Made by a program: the position numbers and the translations under genes. Positions 12,501 to 22,569 of a stretch of 64,000 nucleotides of DNA are shown here, one piece after another. The stretch covers positions 16,142,350-16,206,349 of the forward strand of contig OX155963.1 of the NCBI GenBank assembly GCA_944548615.1, read 5' to 3'. The DNA comes from Micropterix aruncella (taxonomy: Eukaryota; Arthropoda; Insecta; Lepidoptera; Micropterigidae). Below the pieces are notes generated by a model. It was given only the letters and a program-made list of their open reading frames with translations, searched no databases and was not told the DNA's origin. Every line of letters begins with the position of its first letter. The stretch's first letter is position 1.

Positions 12501-13199
12501 CCCAAAATTGTACCTAATTTTATTTTTGCTGAAAAAGAAAGTTGTTTGACGTAAGTGGTATTTTTAGTGGTATATTTATTTGTACCTAATTTGTACATAA
12601 TTTTGTGCCTAATTTTATTTATAACCCAAAATTTTACCTAATTTTATTTTTGCTGAAAAAGAAAGTTGTTTGACGTAAGTGGTATTTTTAGTGGTATATT
12701 TATTTGTACCTAATTTGTACATAATTTTGTGCCTAATTTTATTTATAACCCAAAATTTTACCTAATTTTATTTTTGCTGAAAAAGAAAGTTGTTTGACGT
12801 AAGTGGTATTTTTAGTGGTATATTTATTTGTACCTAATTTGTACATAATTTTGTGCCTAATTTTATTTATAACCCAAAATGTTACCTAATTTTATTTTTG
12901 CTGAAAAAGAAAGTTGTTTGACGTAAGTGGTATTTTTAGTGGTATATTTATTTGTACCTAATTTGTACATAATTTTGTGCCTAATTTTATTTATAACCCA
13001 AAATTTTACCTAATTTTATTTTTGCTGAAAAAGAAAGTTGTTTGACGTAAGTGGTATTTTTAGTGGTATATTTATTTGTACCTGTTTTGTACATAATTTT
13101 GTGCCTAATTTTATTTACAACCCAAAATTTTACCTAATTTTATTTTTGCTGAAAAAGAAAGTTGTTTGACGTAAGTGGTATTTTTAGTGGTATATTTAT
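12501..13199. repeat. Satellite/minisatellite array, 124-bp unit, about 5.6 copies
   Basis: The block CCCAAAATT recurs at 12501, 12625, 12749, 12873, 12997 and 13121, an exact period of 124 bp. Copies differ at only a few positions, which points to recent amplification or homogenisation. The unit is AT-rich and contains GACGTAAGTGG and several internal CCTAATTT words, so it may itself have grown from shorter repeats. The last unit is cut off at about 13199. Confidence 0.95.
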
Positions 13200-13343
13200 G
13201 GGCACTCAATAATTCTGAGATTTTACTAAAGTAAAAAGGAAGTATGATACATTTTTTGTTAAATTTTGAAATGGACTTATATTGCATATTTTGTTATATT
13301 CTATTTTAAGACATGAAATCGAAGACTATCGCGGATGTTTGGC

Positions 13344-13525
13344 ATTATAAATAGGATAAAACGAATTTACCGCGTGAAGTTTGTAGCACCCGACGCTTCG
13401 GCGACGTTGCAGCCACCATTGTCCACGGTGGACTCGACCCTGGACAACCGAGGCTGCAACGTCGCGGTGCAAACGTCGGGTGCTACAAACTTCACGCGGT
13501 AAATTCGTTTTATCCCATTTATAAT
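13344..13525. mobile_element. Palindromic foldback element
   Basis: The two halves are near-perfect reverse complements. The left arm begins ATTATAAATAGGATAAAACG and the right arm ends with its complement, with shared inner blocks ACCGCGTGAAGTTTGTAGCA and GACGTTGCAGCC. The whole 182-bp element could form one long hairpin. Related sequences lie at 36070-36187 and 36244-36590. It is non-coding and best described as a foldback-type MITE; its mobilising enzyme is unknown. Confidence 0.85.
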
Positions 13526-13529
13526 TCTA

Positions 13530-14481
13530 TTTTAGGCCATCGAGAATATTCATATATTCATATGTTGTCTGGTAATTCTTTAAATTCAGTTTGCCAATGC
13601 AGGCTGAAATATTTCGACAGGAATATCCACCAACCGGAAGGGATGAAAATATCACAAATGAACCGGAACGCTATCAAAATATTTTTTCAGAAATAAAATG
13701 ACGGTTCGGTTCTGTTATAGAAGTAGAAATCAATAAAACCGTCTTAATCATTCTTAAAAATATACATAATAATATTAATGGCGTAAACAGCAAGCGTTAC
13801 GTCCATTTAAATATTAACAAAGTCGAAAACTATATAGTCAGCAACGTATCATAGGATATATCATAGGACGTCGTCGTACTTTCTTTCCGGCAATTAGGAA
13901 GCATGTGTGAAGTTTTATTGTAAGCTGTTATCTCTTATCGTAATCAATAGGTAAACTATAGGTAGATAGGTGAAGTACATACGTAAGCCAAACAGCCAAA
14001 TATTGAGTATTATTGCACTGTAATAATCATATATATATAATTAAGTACATACGGCTTATCTGGAAGATAACAGCGTAATCATGCAAGTTCATTAAATGCT
14101 GCTTTTATGTGTATACTAAGTTATCTGCTTTAACGTATACATTCCGATACTGAAAACTTACGATTAATGTTATAATAATAGATAATTCCGCTTTTAGGAA
14201 GTTGTAAGGCGAATATTCTATGTCATCGATCATTTTTTTAAATATTTTTTTTGTATAATACGTAATATCTATGGGCGTCGAAATAAATGTTCGCTATGGA
14301 TGATTTTTAAAAGGGAAATTATTTTGATATCACATTGACTTTGCCCTCTCCTGGACTTTCGTCTTCGGAGGCACATTCTACTAATAGTCTTTAAATACTA
14401 TATACTAATATTTTTTTATTAAAATCGCTAAGTCGTTTTTAATTAAATCTAATTTATCTTAAACTATAAGTATAAAGCAAA
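13530..14481. other. AT-rich stretch without recognisable gene
   Basis: No open frame, RNA or repeat boundary was identified in this stretch. Confidence 0.45.
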
Positions 14482-15171
14482 ACAGTGGGCGGTGTTAAGT
14501 GCAACGGGCGAACCCGTCACCCCCAGGCCGATATAACGATATCAGATCGTTCTTTCAGCCGTGGGATGAGCGTAGAAGACTTAGAGACAATACAAATCTA
14601 CTGTCTAGATATGCCAACGTGGCCGTCAGAGACCAACTCCTTACGGCGAGGCACCGGAAAAGGTATCCAGCGGGTAGCCTCGCCCCTTGAATACCAGTTT
14701 GGAAGGATGTCTCCGTCTGGAATTAACCATCAGGATACATACTACCTCAGGACTGGTTACAGTTTCGAGGCCGCTTGCACGGTCCTCTCTCTCACGTAGC
14801 GGCGATGCAGTGCCTAACGAATCTATCGCGGACCACGGCATCCTTTGATCGGCTCTTTACCCGGTATCGGGTAGCCGAATGGTCGTTTCAAGAGCAGTTG
14901 CCGTAAGCTTAACAACTACCCTTGCTCTATTGGAAACAATACTGTTTCCAGACTCCCCCGGCTATCAGCCGGAATGCACAATCGATTGGCTGACGCCGCA
15001 CGGTGCGCAAACCGTCCAAGAGCGCCGGAAGGTTGTTTCCTAGGGGAATCGCGACTTGGGCTCGCAATTCTGCATGGAGGCCGCCGGATGGGTGTTAACC
15101 CGTGCGATTGGCCAACCCTACACACATGGGTCTTAGTGGTCAAACTGTAACAGGCCCCCATTAGCTCCCCC
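14482..15171 (+). mobile_element. GC-rich interspersed element, subfamily A, copy 2 (with TSD)
   Basis: A copy of about 690 bp is flanked by the 9-bp direct repeat TAAAGCAAA (14473-14481 and 15172-15180). It starts ACAGTGGGCGGTG and ends CATTAGCTCCCC. It is one of the best preserved copies. It contains the potential hairpin GGAAACAATACTGTTTCC (about 14931-14948) and a TTCGAGG block at about 14763, where other copies have a box-B-like motif. Overlapping open frames occur on both strands, but none has a recognisable domain. Confidence 0.85.
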
Positions 15172-15589
15172 TAAAGCAAATCATTGCAGTGTGGGAAATT
15201 ATCATCGGCCTTGATGTTTTTTGAATTCTTTTAGTATCACTTCACTTACGATTTTACTTCTTTTCTTCGCTTCCTCGCCTAATGAAATATTCATTCATTT
15301 TGAAACATTATTACTATGCCATTATGTAGATAAATTCACACATTGCCCTCGCAAATATGTACCTAGTCTGGTTTCCGTTATGGTGAGTTTCGTTTTCAAC
15401 ACAGTGTAAAACCCAACAGCCAAGCAATTAAGAAACCGGGTTAAGTTAAAGTCGATGTTATTTTGTTGGGCTGTTATTCCAAAATTAATGATTGGGTCAT
15501 TAAGACTAGCTTAGATATTTTTGTTACTGCGTATTATTGTAAGGAGAAGCCATTCTCGAATTAGACTTCAGAATGTTTAAATGTAAACG
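15172..15589. other. Stretch without recognisable gene
   Basis: A 62-codon + strand frame at 15221-15409 has no domain signature. No other signal is seen. Confidence 0.4.
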
Positions 15590-15734
15590 TGTATTATATT
15601 ATATTAGCATATTAGCATATGATTATATTAGCATTATATTATATTACCATAATATATTATATTATATAATAAACGTATATTATATTATATTAGCATATTA
15701 GCATTAGATTATATTAGCATTGATTATATATGAT
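15590..15734. repeat. AT low-complexity repeat
   Basis: The words ATTATATT and ATTAGCAT alternate irregularly over about 145 bp, with local tandem copies of ATATTAGCAT. Confidence 0.8.
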
Positions 15735-15809
15735 ACTAGTAGAATGTTAGCCGGTGATGCTCAGGTATTCGTTTCCTTTCCCTCTCACTCCTCCTTCTAT
15801 CTCCTTTCA

Positions 15810-15827
15810 CCCCCCCCCCCCCCCCCC
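15810..15827. repeat. Poly-C tract (18 C)
   Basis: An uninterrupted C run closes a pyrimidine-rich stretch that begins near 15770. Similar runs occur at 22464-22478 (15 C), 43855-43873 (5 C, one A, 13 C) and 52082-52099 (18 C). Confidence 0.95.
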
Positions 15828-15861
15828 AACCCCAAGTAGCCTATGTTAATGGCCGTTCCTT

Positions 15862-16340
15862 CCACTTTCAAATTTTTAAAATTCGATAATGGTGATCGGT
15901 TCAACGGTATAGAAAGTGACCTGCTGCAGCGCCATATAGTGGCAAGTATAACGTGGATAGCGCGAAAATATTATCCGTGCTCAATTACCTACATATGTCT
16001 ACCAATTTTTAAGGCGATTGGTCGAACGGTATAGACTTTGGCTGCAGCGCTATCTGGTGGTGATTTACAATAGCGCGAAAATATTATGCGTTCTCAAATG
16101 TCTATGTATACGAATTTTCATGGCAATCGGTTGAGCAGTATAGAATTTGATGTGCTGCAACGCTATCTAGTGGTAAGTTACAACAAACCCGATATCATAG
16201 AAACCTTCTCCATGAAAAATTACATATATGTGTCAACTTTCATGGTGATCGGTCGAACGGTTTCGGAGTCTATTAAGCTCGGACAGACAGATATAGCAAC
16301 ATCCATTTTTATATACAGGTATATAGATAGTCGTGTTTAG
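15862..16340 (+). repeat. Four-unit tandem repeat with GATCGGTCGAACGG core
   Basis: A unit of 109-122 bp is repeated four times, with the core GGYGATCGGTYGAACGGT at 15891, 16013, 16122 and 16244. Three of the units continue into CTGCAGCGCTATCTAGTGG-like sequence. The last unit continues into GGACAGACAGATA. This type of sequence is a familiar dispersed arthropod repeat. The long open frames crossing it (15843-16034 and 16086-16340) follow the repeat period and are not genes. Confidence 0.8.
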
Positions 16341-16799
16341 AACGTCATCTACAGTGCGCTACCATACACGTATACCTCAAAAATGCCCATATTAAGCAAA
16401 ATAATAGTAGATTAATCATTTTTTAACTATGACTAACTATTTTTAACTATGCAAATGTTGCATTTCGTAGTAAAATCTGGTTGGCAGATTGTAGCACGAC
16501 GTTGTCAATCTATTGGTGCATTACCTATGTAATTGCTTTTTTGTGAAAGTGGCCACTTTGGACTTGGATAACTTGGGTTTGAGCTGGAATTTCAAATTAA
16601 AATAAATTTAATTCAAGGCTACATTATTCTTTTTTAAAAATCAGCCGTGTATTTGTCTTTTCTTCGTTTGTTTTTACTCAAATATTTTCGTTTGTGCAAC
16701 CAAGGTAAAGTTGAAAATTTGCAATATTTTCAAATACGAGATTCTGTGCCGGTATTTTCCATTACAGCTTCAATTACCGTAAACACGTACTGTTAATAA
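16341..16799. other. Stretch upstream of mariner relic
   Basis: No clear features are visible. Part of this may be the decayed 5' half of the mariner element that follows, but no transposase N-terminal motif could be read. Confidence 0.35.
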
Positions 16800-17140
16800 C
16801 TGCAATCAACGATGAAGAAGCTTGTGATATAATAACCGTGTATGGTCAATCGCTCATAGCCACTGCTTCTGCATGACAACGTATAACCACAGATTTCACT
16901 GCAAACAGTCGCAAAGTTGCAGGAGTTACGGCTGGAGACTCTTGGTCACCCACCGTACTTGCCGGACCTTGCTCCAATAGATTGCAATAGAGTTTCAGAA
17001 TTTAAATAACTTTTTACAAGGGAAAAAATCGACTTTGAAGAGTCGGTGAAAAACGTCTTCAAAGCATTCTTTGGTTCCTGTCCACGAGAGTTTTACAGAA
17101 GAGGAATTAAGCAACTTCCATTAAAATGACAAATCTGCAT
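16800..17140 (+). pseudogene. Mariner transposase relic (catalytic C-terminal half)
   Basis: In one + strand frame the codons HDN (16872-16880) are followed, after one stop, by KLQEL and then HPPYLPDLAPID (16947-16982). The aspartate in HDN and the final aspartate are separated by exactly 34 residues, the D34D spacing that defines mariner transposases. Further on, EKIDFEESVKNVFKAF and EFYRRGIKQLP match the usual mariner C-terminus after a one-base frameshift near 17000-17020. Stops and the frameshift make it non-functional. The N-terminal DNA-binding half and the terminal inverted repeats are not recognisable. Confidence 0.88.
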
Positions 17141-18029
17141 AGTAGCAGTCAATATTTCTGTTAATTATAATTTTTTTTTTCATACAAAGTTTTTGGCCCT
17201 TAATTTCCTTTATAGAACAGCAACTTCAAAGGTAAGGACCCAATATTACGCTATATAATCAACGATATTAGTTGAAGTGCTGTCATCCTATCTTAAACAA
17301 AGGACTGTGGGATCACTGAATCAACAACACAGCTAACTACATCCTATCCACTATAGAGCACCAGACCAGCAACATGCATACTTTCTTCAAATGAAATGAA
17401 ATTCTGAAATGCCAAGTCACCTAATACTTGTTTATCTAGCTAGGTCATGTCTTCACGTGTCGCACAGAATATATTTATTAAAACCGCTTGTATTAATTTA
17501 ACCAGTGTCGCTTCATAATATCTGGCCCCGCTCAGCTGTGTGGGTCTAGTTTAGGTTAACCCGAGATTGTTCAATTGTGCTCGAAGCAGACAGTTGTGCA
17601 GACAGTCGCGGTGCATTGCATCATTCGGTGCTTGGTGTAGGAAGCTTCGCTAAAATTGCATAGTAATGATCCATATTCTGGAATGTTAACGAACATTGTT
17701 TTATTAGCTGATTACTCATATTACATCGCTTACCTACTACGGTTATTCATCTTTTTGGTACTTTGATATGGCGCGAAAAATAACTGAACCAACGAAGATT
17801 AACATAGTAGAGTAACCGCCATTATTTTGTTAGAAGTACTATTTTTAGAAGAAGAAAATACAAGGTAGGTATATTTACAAATAAAGGGTTAGGGGGAAAT
17901 AAGATCAAAACCAATTTTATTACAGATTTTTTTGTCTGTGGTATACATTTAAGTAAAATGTGTTTTTTAGAAACTCAAGTATATTTGGTTTACACACAAA
18001 ATATATTTTTTCTCGAATATTTTGTAGTC
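17141..18029. other. Stretch without recognisable gene
   Basis: No coding or repeat structure is evident apart from short A/T runs. It separates the mariner relic from a 5'-truncated GC-rich element. Confidence 0.4.
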
Positions 18030-18330
18030 GATTGGTCGTTTCAAGAGCATTGCCGTAAGGTTATCAACTACCCCCGCTTTATAGAAGACAGTACTGTATC
18101 CAGATTCCCCCGGCTATCGGTCGGAATGCACATTCGATTGGCTAACGCCGCACGGTGCGCAAACCGCCCAGGAGCGCCCGAAGGTTGACTCCTAGGGGAA
18201 ACTGGCCCGCAGTCCAGAATCCTACCCGGGCTCGCACTTCTGCGCGGAGGCCGCCGGATGGGTGTTGACCCGTGCGTTTGGCCATTTTCGTACACATGGG
18301 TCTTAGTGGCCAAACAGCAGCCCAGCTCTG
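18030..18330 (+). mobile_element. GC-rich interspersed element, subfamily A, copy 3 (5'-truncated)
   Basis: Only the last 300 bp of the element are present, beginning abruptly at GATTGGTCGTTTCAAGAGC and running to GGTCTTAGTGGCCAAAC. Loss of the 5' part with retention of the 3' part is the usual result of incomplete reverse transcription. The last few bases differ from other A copies and no target duplication was found. Confidence 0.8.
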
Positions 18331-18833
18331 GTTGCTATCAGCTTATTATTCACCGTTATCGTCTCATGAAATCTATCATAGTTTCGATGCACCTTAAATT
18401 TTGATCAGGCTACCAACCTAGCTTACATATCTTTCCACGTTAAACTCCACAAAGTGGATATCTCATTTCTACATTGAAACTGCTACATTATATGTGACCT
18501 ACTGTTTCCGGCTAGAAATTGCAGCCGAGCATTACTTGTTAACGTCTACATTTAATTTTAGTGAGCTGCATTAATAATGTGTGTTCATAGTCGGTGGCTT
18601 TCTAGCATTATATTAATTGAGGATTACCAGTCGCACAGTGGTCAGGTTTTCAATATGGCACACAGACCATACCCCGTTTAACGATGCGATGACTCGTTTG
18701 GCCAGTCGAGAGGTGGCCTACTGTGCCATTATTTATTATCATTTCCTAGGCGTTCGGTTCGTAAATTTGAAGAGCTTAGGAAGTTCTTATTTTCCTTATT
18801 TCTTTTTTGATGTGCTTCAGCAATCCATTTTCA
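18331..18833. other. Spacer between two GC-rich elements
   Basis: About 500 bp without recognisable gene or repeat. The frame at 18617-18847 runs into the next element and has no domain. Confidence 0.4.
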
Positions 18834-19746
18834 TCTGGGGGTGTTGACGCAACGAACCCGTGAAGTCGTTCTATCATCCAAGGAGTGAACGTGAAGACTT
18901 AGCAGACAAGGTCGGTCCACTGTGTTCCTCCACCAACAAACCCGTGATAGCCCAACGCCTTACCGCGAGGCACTGAGAAGTGATCCAGCTGGCTGACCTA
19001 AAGCCCTCACTACCAGATTTGGCCAGATTTCCCTGTCCTTCAGTCTGGTCGCGGATTCGAAGTCACGTGCACGGCCTTTACCTGATGTTAGCTGCAATTC
19101 AGTTTGAATGTATCGCGGACCGTGGCGCACGACGAGTCACGAACAGATCGGGTGGCTAATGGGTCGTTTCTAATTGTCATCAGGTCAACAACACCCACTC
19201 CCGATGCTTAGGAAACGAACGTTTCCAGACCATCAATATATAAGAGCCTAGATAGGCCTTTCGCTCGCGTAAATGACTACTTCAATACCAATACGTATTG
19301 CCGCCAGTAGTAGTTCAGTCAGTAATTACCGGTGTGAGCGATACCGCGGCAAATACTGCCCTGCTATTATCTCGCATACTGTTCAGTGTATTGCTCTCTC
19401 TCTCTCTCTCTCTCTGCTACATGTTTTAAGCGCAACGGATATGACTCAACTTATTTGTACCTGAAGGCATATCTAAGCCTTATATCGTAGTTCCAGACAC
19501 CTCCCCCTCCCCGATTGTTCGCCGGAGTGCACAGTCGATTGGCTAACGCCCGAGGTGTTCCCCAAGATTGAATCCAATTACACGTGTCCAGGATACATCC
19601 GTGACAGGGTTCACGGAGTCTTTTCCAGGTTTGTCCCTCTTCGAGGATGCTACCGGATTGGAGTTGAAACGTAGTTGAGCCAACGCAAGATAAACAAGCA
19701 TATCATATGGCCCAAGCTCCACGGAACCGTTAGCTGCCATTTTCAG
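18834..19746 (+). mobile_element. GC-rich interspersed element, subfamily B, copy 2 (with TSD, carrying an insertion)
   Basis: The copy starts after TCCATTTTCA (18824-18833). The same ten bases recur at 19747-19756, just beyond the GTTAGCTGCC end, and a near-copy also abuts the end, so the 3' boundary is uncertain by about 10 bp. The element is interrupted at 19231-19490 by a separate insertion, leaving roughly 640 bp of its own. The hairpin GGAAACGAACGTTTCC (19211-19226) corresponds to GGAAACAATACTGTTTCC of subfamily A. Confidence 0.82.
19231..19490. mobile_element. 260-bp TIR element nested in GC-rich element
   Basis: The insertion is flanked by the 8-bp repeat TTCCAGAC (19223-19230 and 19491-19498); other B copies have this sequence once at the same place. 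The ends are imperfect inverted repeats of about 27 bp: the left reads AATATATAAGAGCCTAGATA and the right, in reverse complement, GATATAAGGCTTAGATA. A (CT)n run at 19394-19415 lies inside. An 8-bp duplication with short inverted ends fits hAT-like or P-like transposons. There is no transposase frame, so it is a MITE. Confidence 0.82.
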
Positions 19747-19756
19747 TCCATTTTCA

Positions 19757-20053
19757 GTGCAGCCCATTACACTACATTTTTATCGCCTTACCTATGTCAC
19801 CTCGATAAATTTGTAAGACGCGCCGTTAAATGCATACGCCGCCAACGAAAAAAAAACAACAATGCTTTCCTCACGTTCGGAGCTTGCAGGGGACGCGCCT
19901 GTTGGGTGCTTTATTGTTGAAACTATTAATCTGAAACGGCCATTCAAGTGTCAAAATATAAGGGTATGCTAAGGTAGGAATTCTAGCGAAGGTTGGGAAT
20001 CGGGGAGCAGACTGCACTAACCAAACGATATATTTGAATATGAATCTAGTAAT
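19757..20053. other. Spacer before degenerate array
   Basis: No gene or repeat boundary is recognised, apart from a short A run at about 19849-19860. Confidence 0.4.
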
Positions 20054-20965
20054 CTGAATGAAAGTGTCAAAGATATTAATATGATTAGACGACACAAGAT
20101 TGATTTCAATATTGAGATGAAGTATCATCCCGAAAATACAAGTTAAAAAATCTGAATGAATTATCTGAAAGTATCAAAATCAACTGAATGAAAGTGTCAA
20201 AGATATTAATATGGTTTGAAGTCACAAGATTGATTTCAATATTGAGATGGAGTATCATCAAGAATATATAACTTAAAAAAAATAAATGTAAACTTAACTG
20301 CTTGAAAATACAATTCATAATTTTATTCATTCAAAGATATTAATTTACAATGTATTAATTGCAGAATCCGCCTAACTAGGCCATAGCCTGAACCAAGGAA
20401 GACTGTATGTATGGCAATGATTTATTCATATGCATATAGTACTAAAATGAAACATACAAGATGTGTTAAAATACATTTTGTATAACAGATAAGTGTATTC
20501 AAATTAAACTTATAATTATATTTAAAAGTAAAAGTATTAAAATCAACCGAATGAAAGAAAGTCATCTAAATAAAAGTGTTGAAAATAATAATACGATTTG
20601 ACGACACAAGATTGATTTCTATATTGAGATGGAATATCTTCACGAAAATACAACAAAAAAATGTAATCCAAAATCAACTGAATGAAGTATCTGAAAGTAT
20701 TAAAATCAACTGAAAGAGAGTGTCAAATATATATTTGACACTCTCTTTTGACACTATTTGACATTTATATAAATATGATTTGAAGACCCAAGATTGTTTT
20801 TAATGATGAGATGGATTATCATTAAGAATATACAACTTTTTAAAAATATCTAAAATTAACTGAATTAAAGTATAAAAAAGTGTCAAAGTCAACTGAATGA
20901 AAGAAAATAATCTAAATGAAAGTGTCAAAGATATTAATATGATTTGACGACACACGATTGACTAC
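20054..20965. repeat. Degenerate tandem array, unit about 130 bp
   Basis: The opening block CTGAATGAAAGTGTCAAAGA occurs at 20054 and 20184 (period 130). Diverged copies of the same unit follow near 20545, 20710 and 20890, each continuing into GACGACACAAGATTGATTTC and ATTGAGATGGA-like sequence. Between 20340 and 20510 an unrelated segment interrupts the array. A perfect 36-bp palindrome lies at 20713-20748. The array is much older than the 124-bp satellite at 12.5 kb. Confidence 0.8.
20713..20748. repeat. Perfect 36-bp palindrome
   Basis: Every base from 20713 to 20748 pairs with its mirror position around the centre 20730/20731. Each arm reads AAAGAGAGTGTCAAATAT. It lies in one unit of the degenerate array, where the ordinary unit carries only one arm (GTGTCAAA). 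Confidence 0.95.
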
Positions 20966-21340
20966 CCCTAAAGTTATGTTACGTGATGAAGAGCTTTAAG
21001 AAAACAAACTTAATTAATCTATCATTAAATGTTATCGGATAATTAGGATAATTTCAAGCCATATTAAAACGTCCGAGATTATTGCGATATTTAAGTCCAA
21101 ATTAGCATTAATCATACTTTCAATTAATCTCAAGTCAGACAGTTATATGTAATATCGCATCCACTTTCCAACCTCGATTTTGAAGAAGTAACACATAATT
21201 CTGTAAGTAATGTGAATGTTATCAAGGTTAAAACTAATAATGTTATTACATGAAAATGTGTCTATTCTATAATTTTTAAAATGTTGTCTATTCTTTTATT
21301 TATTAAAATGTACTTATTACTACTTTTATGGACCGTTTAA
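20966..21340. other. AT-rich spacer
   Basis: No coding or repeat signal was identified. Confidence 0.4.
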
Positions 21341-21683
21341 TTATAATTATAATAATACGCTTTATTTGATCAAACAAATAGGCAAGCTTATTGCTTTGAG
21401 GCAATATCTTACAGTTAACCTTAAACTAATTGAAAAGCTTGTTTTGCGGTAAAAATAATATAACACTATTACTAAAATCACGTACAAAGTCAGCTTGCAT
21501 CAAATGTATTTAACATTATAATCCACAGAAAATTAAACACTAATCATTTTTTTAAAAAACAAAAAACCAGTAATGGGAGGGACGGGAAGGGGACGAGAGA
21601 AATGTATGAAAGCGTGTGAAAAGTGTTCTTTGAGCATGCGTTTAAAGCAATACAAATTCGGTTCTGTCCTTACATGAGTGCGA
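21341..21683 (-). mobile_element. CR1-like LINE 3' end, copy in minus orientation
   Basis: Read on the minus strand this matches 50056-50354 along its length. It starts with TGTAAGGACAG and TTTGTATTGCTTTAAACGC, then a pyrimidine-rich CTCTCG block, then AAGGTTAACTGTAAGATATT and a CAATAAGCTTGCC motif. It finishes in a (TTA)-rich tail at its low-coordinate end. The same terminal motif follows the CR1-like reverse transcriptase C-terminus at 47.9 kb, which links it to that LINE type. It is non-coding and 5'-truncated. GC-rich element copy 4 begins about 30 bp away. Confidence 0.78.
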
Positions 21684-21712
21684 GTAGAAATTACTACTGG
21701 TATCTAGAGCAG

Positions 21713-22385
21713 TTGGGCGGTGTCGACTACAACGGGCGATCCCATCACCCCAGGCTGGTATAACGATATGTGATGTTCTTTCAGCCGTGGGATGAGCGTA
21801 GAAGACAGAGACAATGGAAAATCCACTATCTAGCTCTGCCAACTAGCCCGCGAGAGACCAACCCTTATCGCCCGGCACCGAGTAGTTAAACCAGCAGGTA
21901 GACCAAGCGCCCTCGCTACCAGTTATGGCCAGATTTATCCAGCCTCCCGACTGGTTACAGGTTCGAAGTCGCTTGCGCGATTCTCTCCCTAGTGTAGCGG
22001 TGTTCTGTGTATACCGAATCTATCGCGGACCACAGAATTCTTTGCCCGGCTTTCACTAGGTATCGGGTAGCCGAATGGTCGTTTTAGGAGCAGCTTCCAT
22101 TACGTAAACAACCGCCCCCGCTCTATAGGAAACAATACTGTTTTCGGACTCCCCCGGCTGTCAGTCGGAATGCACGACTGGTTGACTGACGCCTCACGGT
22201 GAACAAACCGTCCAGGAGCGCCCGAAGGTTGACTCCTAGGGGAACTAGCCCGCAAGCCAGAGTCCTACCCGGGCTCGCACTTCTGCGTCGTGACTGACGG
22301 AAGAAGGTTGACCCGTGAGTTTGGCCGACGCTAACACAGGGGTCTTAATGACCTCCCACGAGAGTAGCAGCATTAGCTAGCATTG
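21713..22385 (+). mobile_element. GC-rich interspersed element, subfamily A, copy 4
   Basis: A copy of about 670 bp starts TTGGGCGGTGTCGACTACAA and ends near AGCATTAGCTAGC. A short possible flanking repeat, AGAGCAG (21706-21712 and 22386-22392), is weaker than in copies 1, 2 and 6. Compared with copy 2 it has small deletions between 21880 and 21960. It shows the same orientation and the same internal landmarks: ATCGCGGACCACAG, GGAAACAATACTG and GTCAGTCGGAATGCAC. Confidence 0.8.
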
Positions 22386-22463
22386 AGAGCAGAGTAGGTT
22401 GTCTTTAAGGAGGGCGCCCGTCAGCTGATAGAGAATTAAACCTTCTTATGAGATAGCTCGGAG

Positions 22464-22478
22464 CCCCCCCCCCCCCCC
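22464..22478. repeat. Poly-C tract (15 C)
   Basis: An uninterrupted run of C follows GCTCGGAG. Confidence 0.95.
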
Positions 22479-22569
22479 TCAAGACTGATGAGCAAACCGT
22501 GGACTCTCGCATCTTTGATTTCTCGGGTCGTCAGCCAGTGAAGTTTCTTTCTGTATGTTACTCTTTTTT

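Noticed and set aside
14485..14799. Open frames of 60-140 codons on both strands of the GC-rich elements, similar between copies
   Set aside because: The similarity follows from the DNA being copies of one element. Frames exist on both strands, differ in length and breaks between copies, and show no known domain. A coding role would need a synonymous-site excess, which I cannot test.
15843..16340. Two + strand frames of 63 and 84 codons with similar peptides
   Set aside because: They follow the four-unit tandem repeat and repeat its period.
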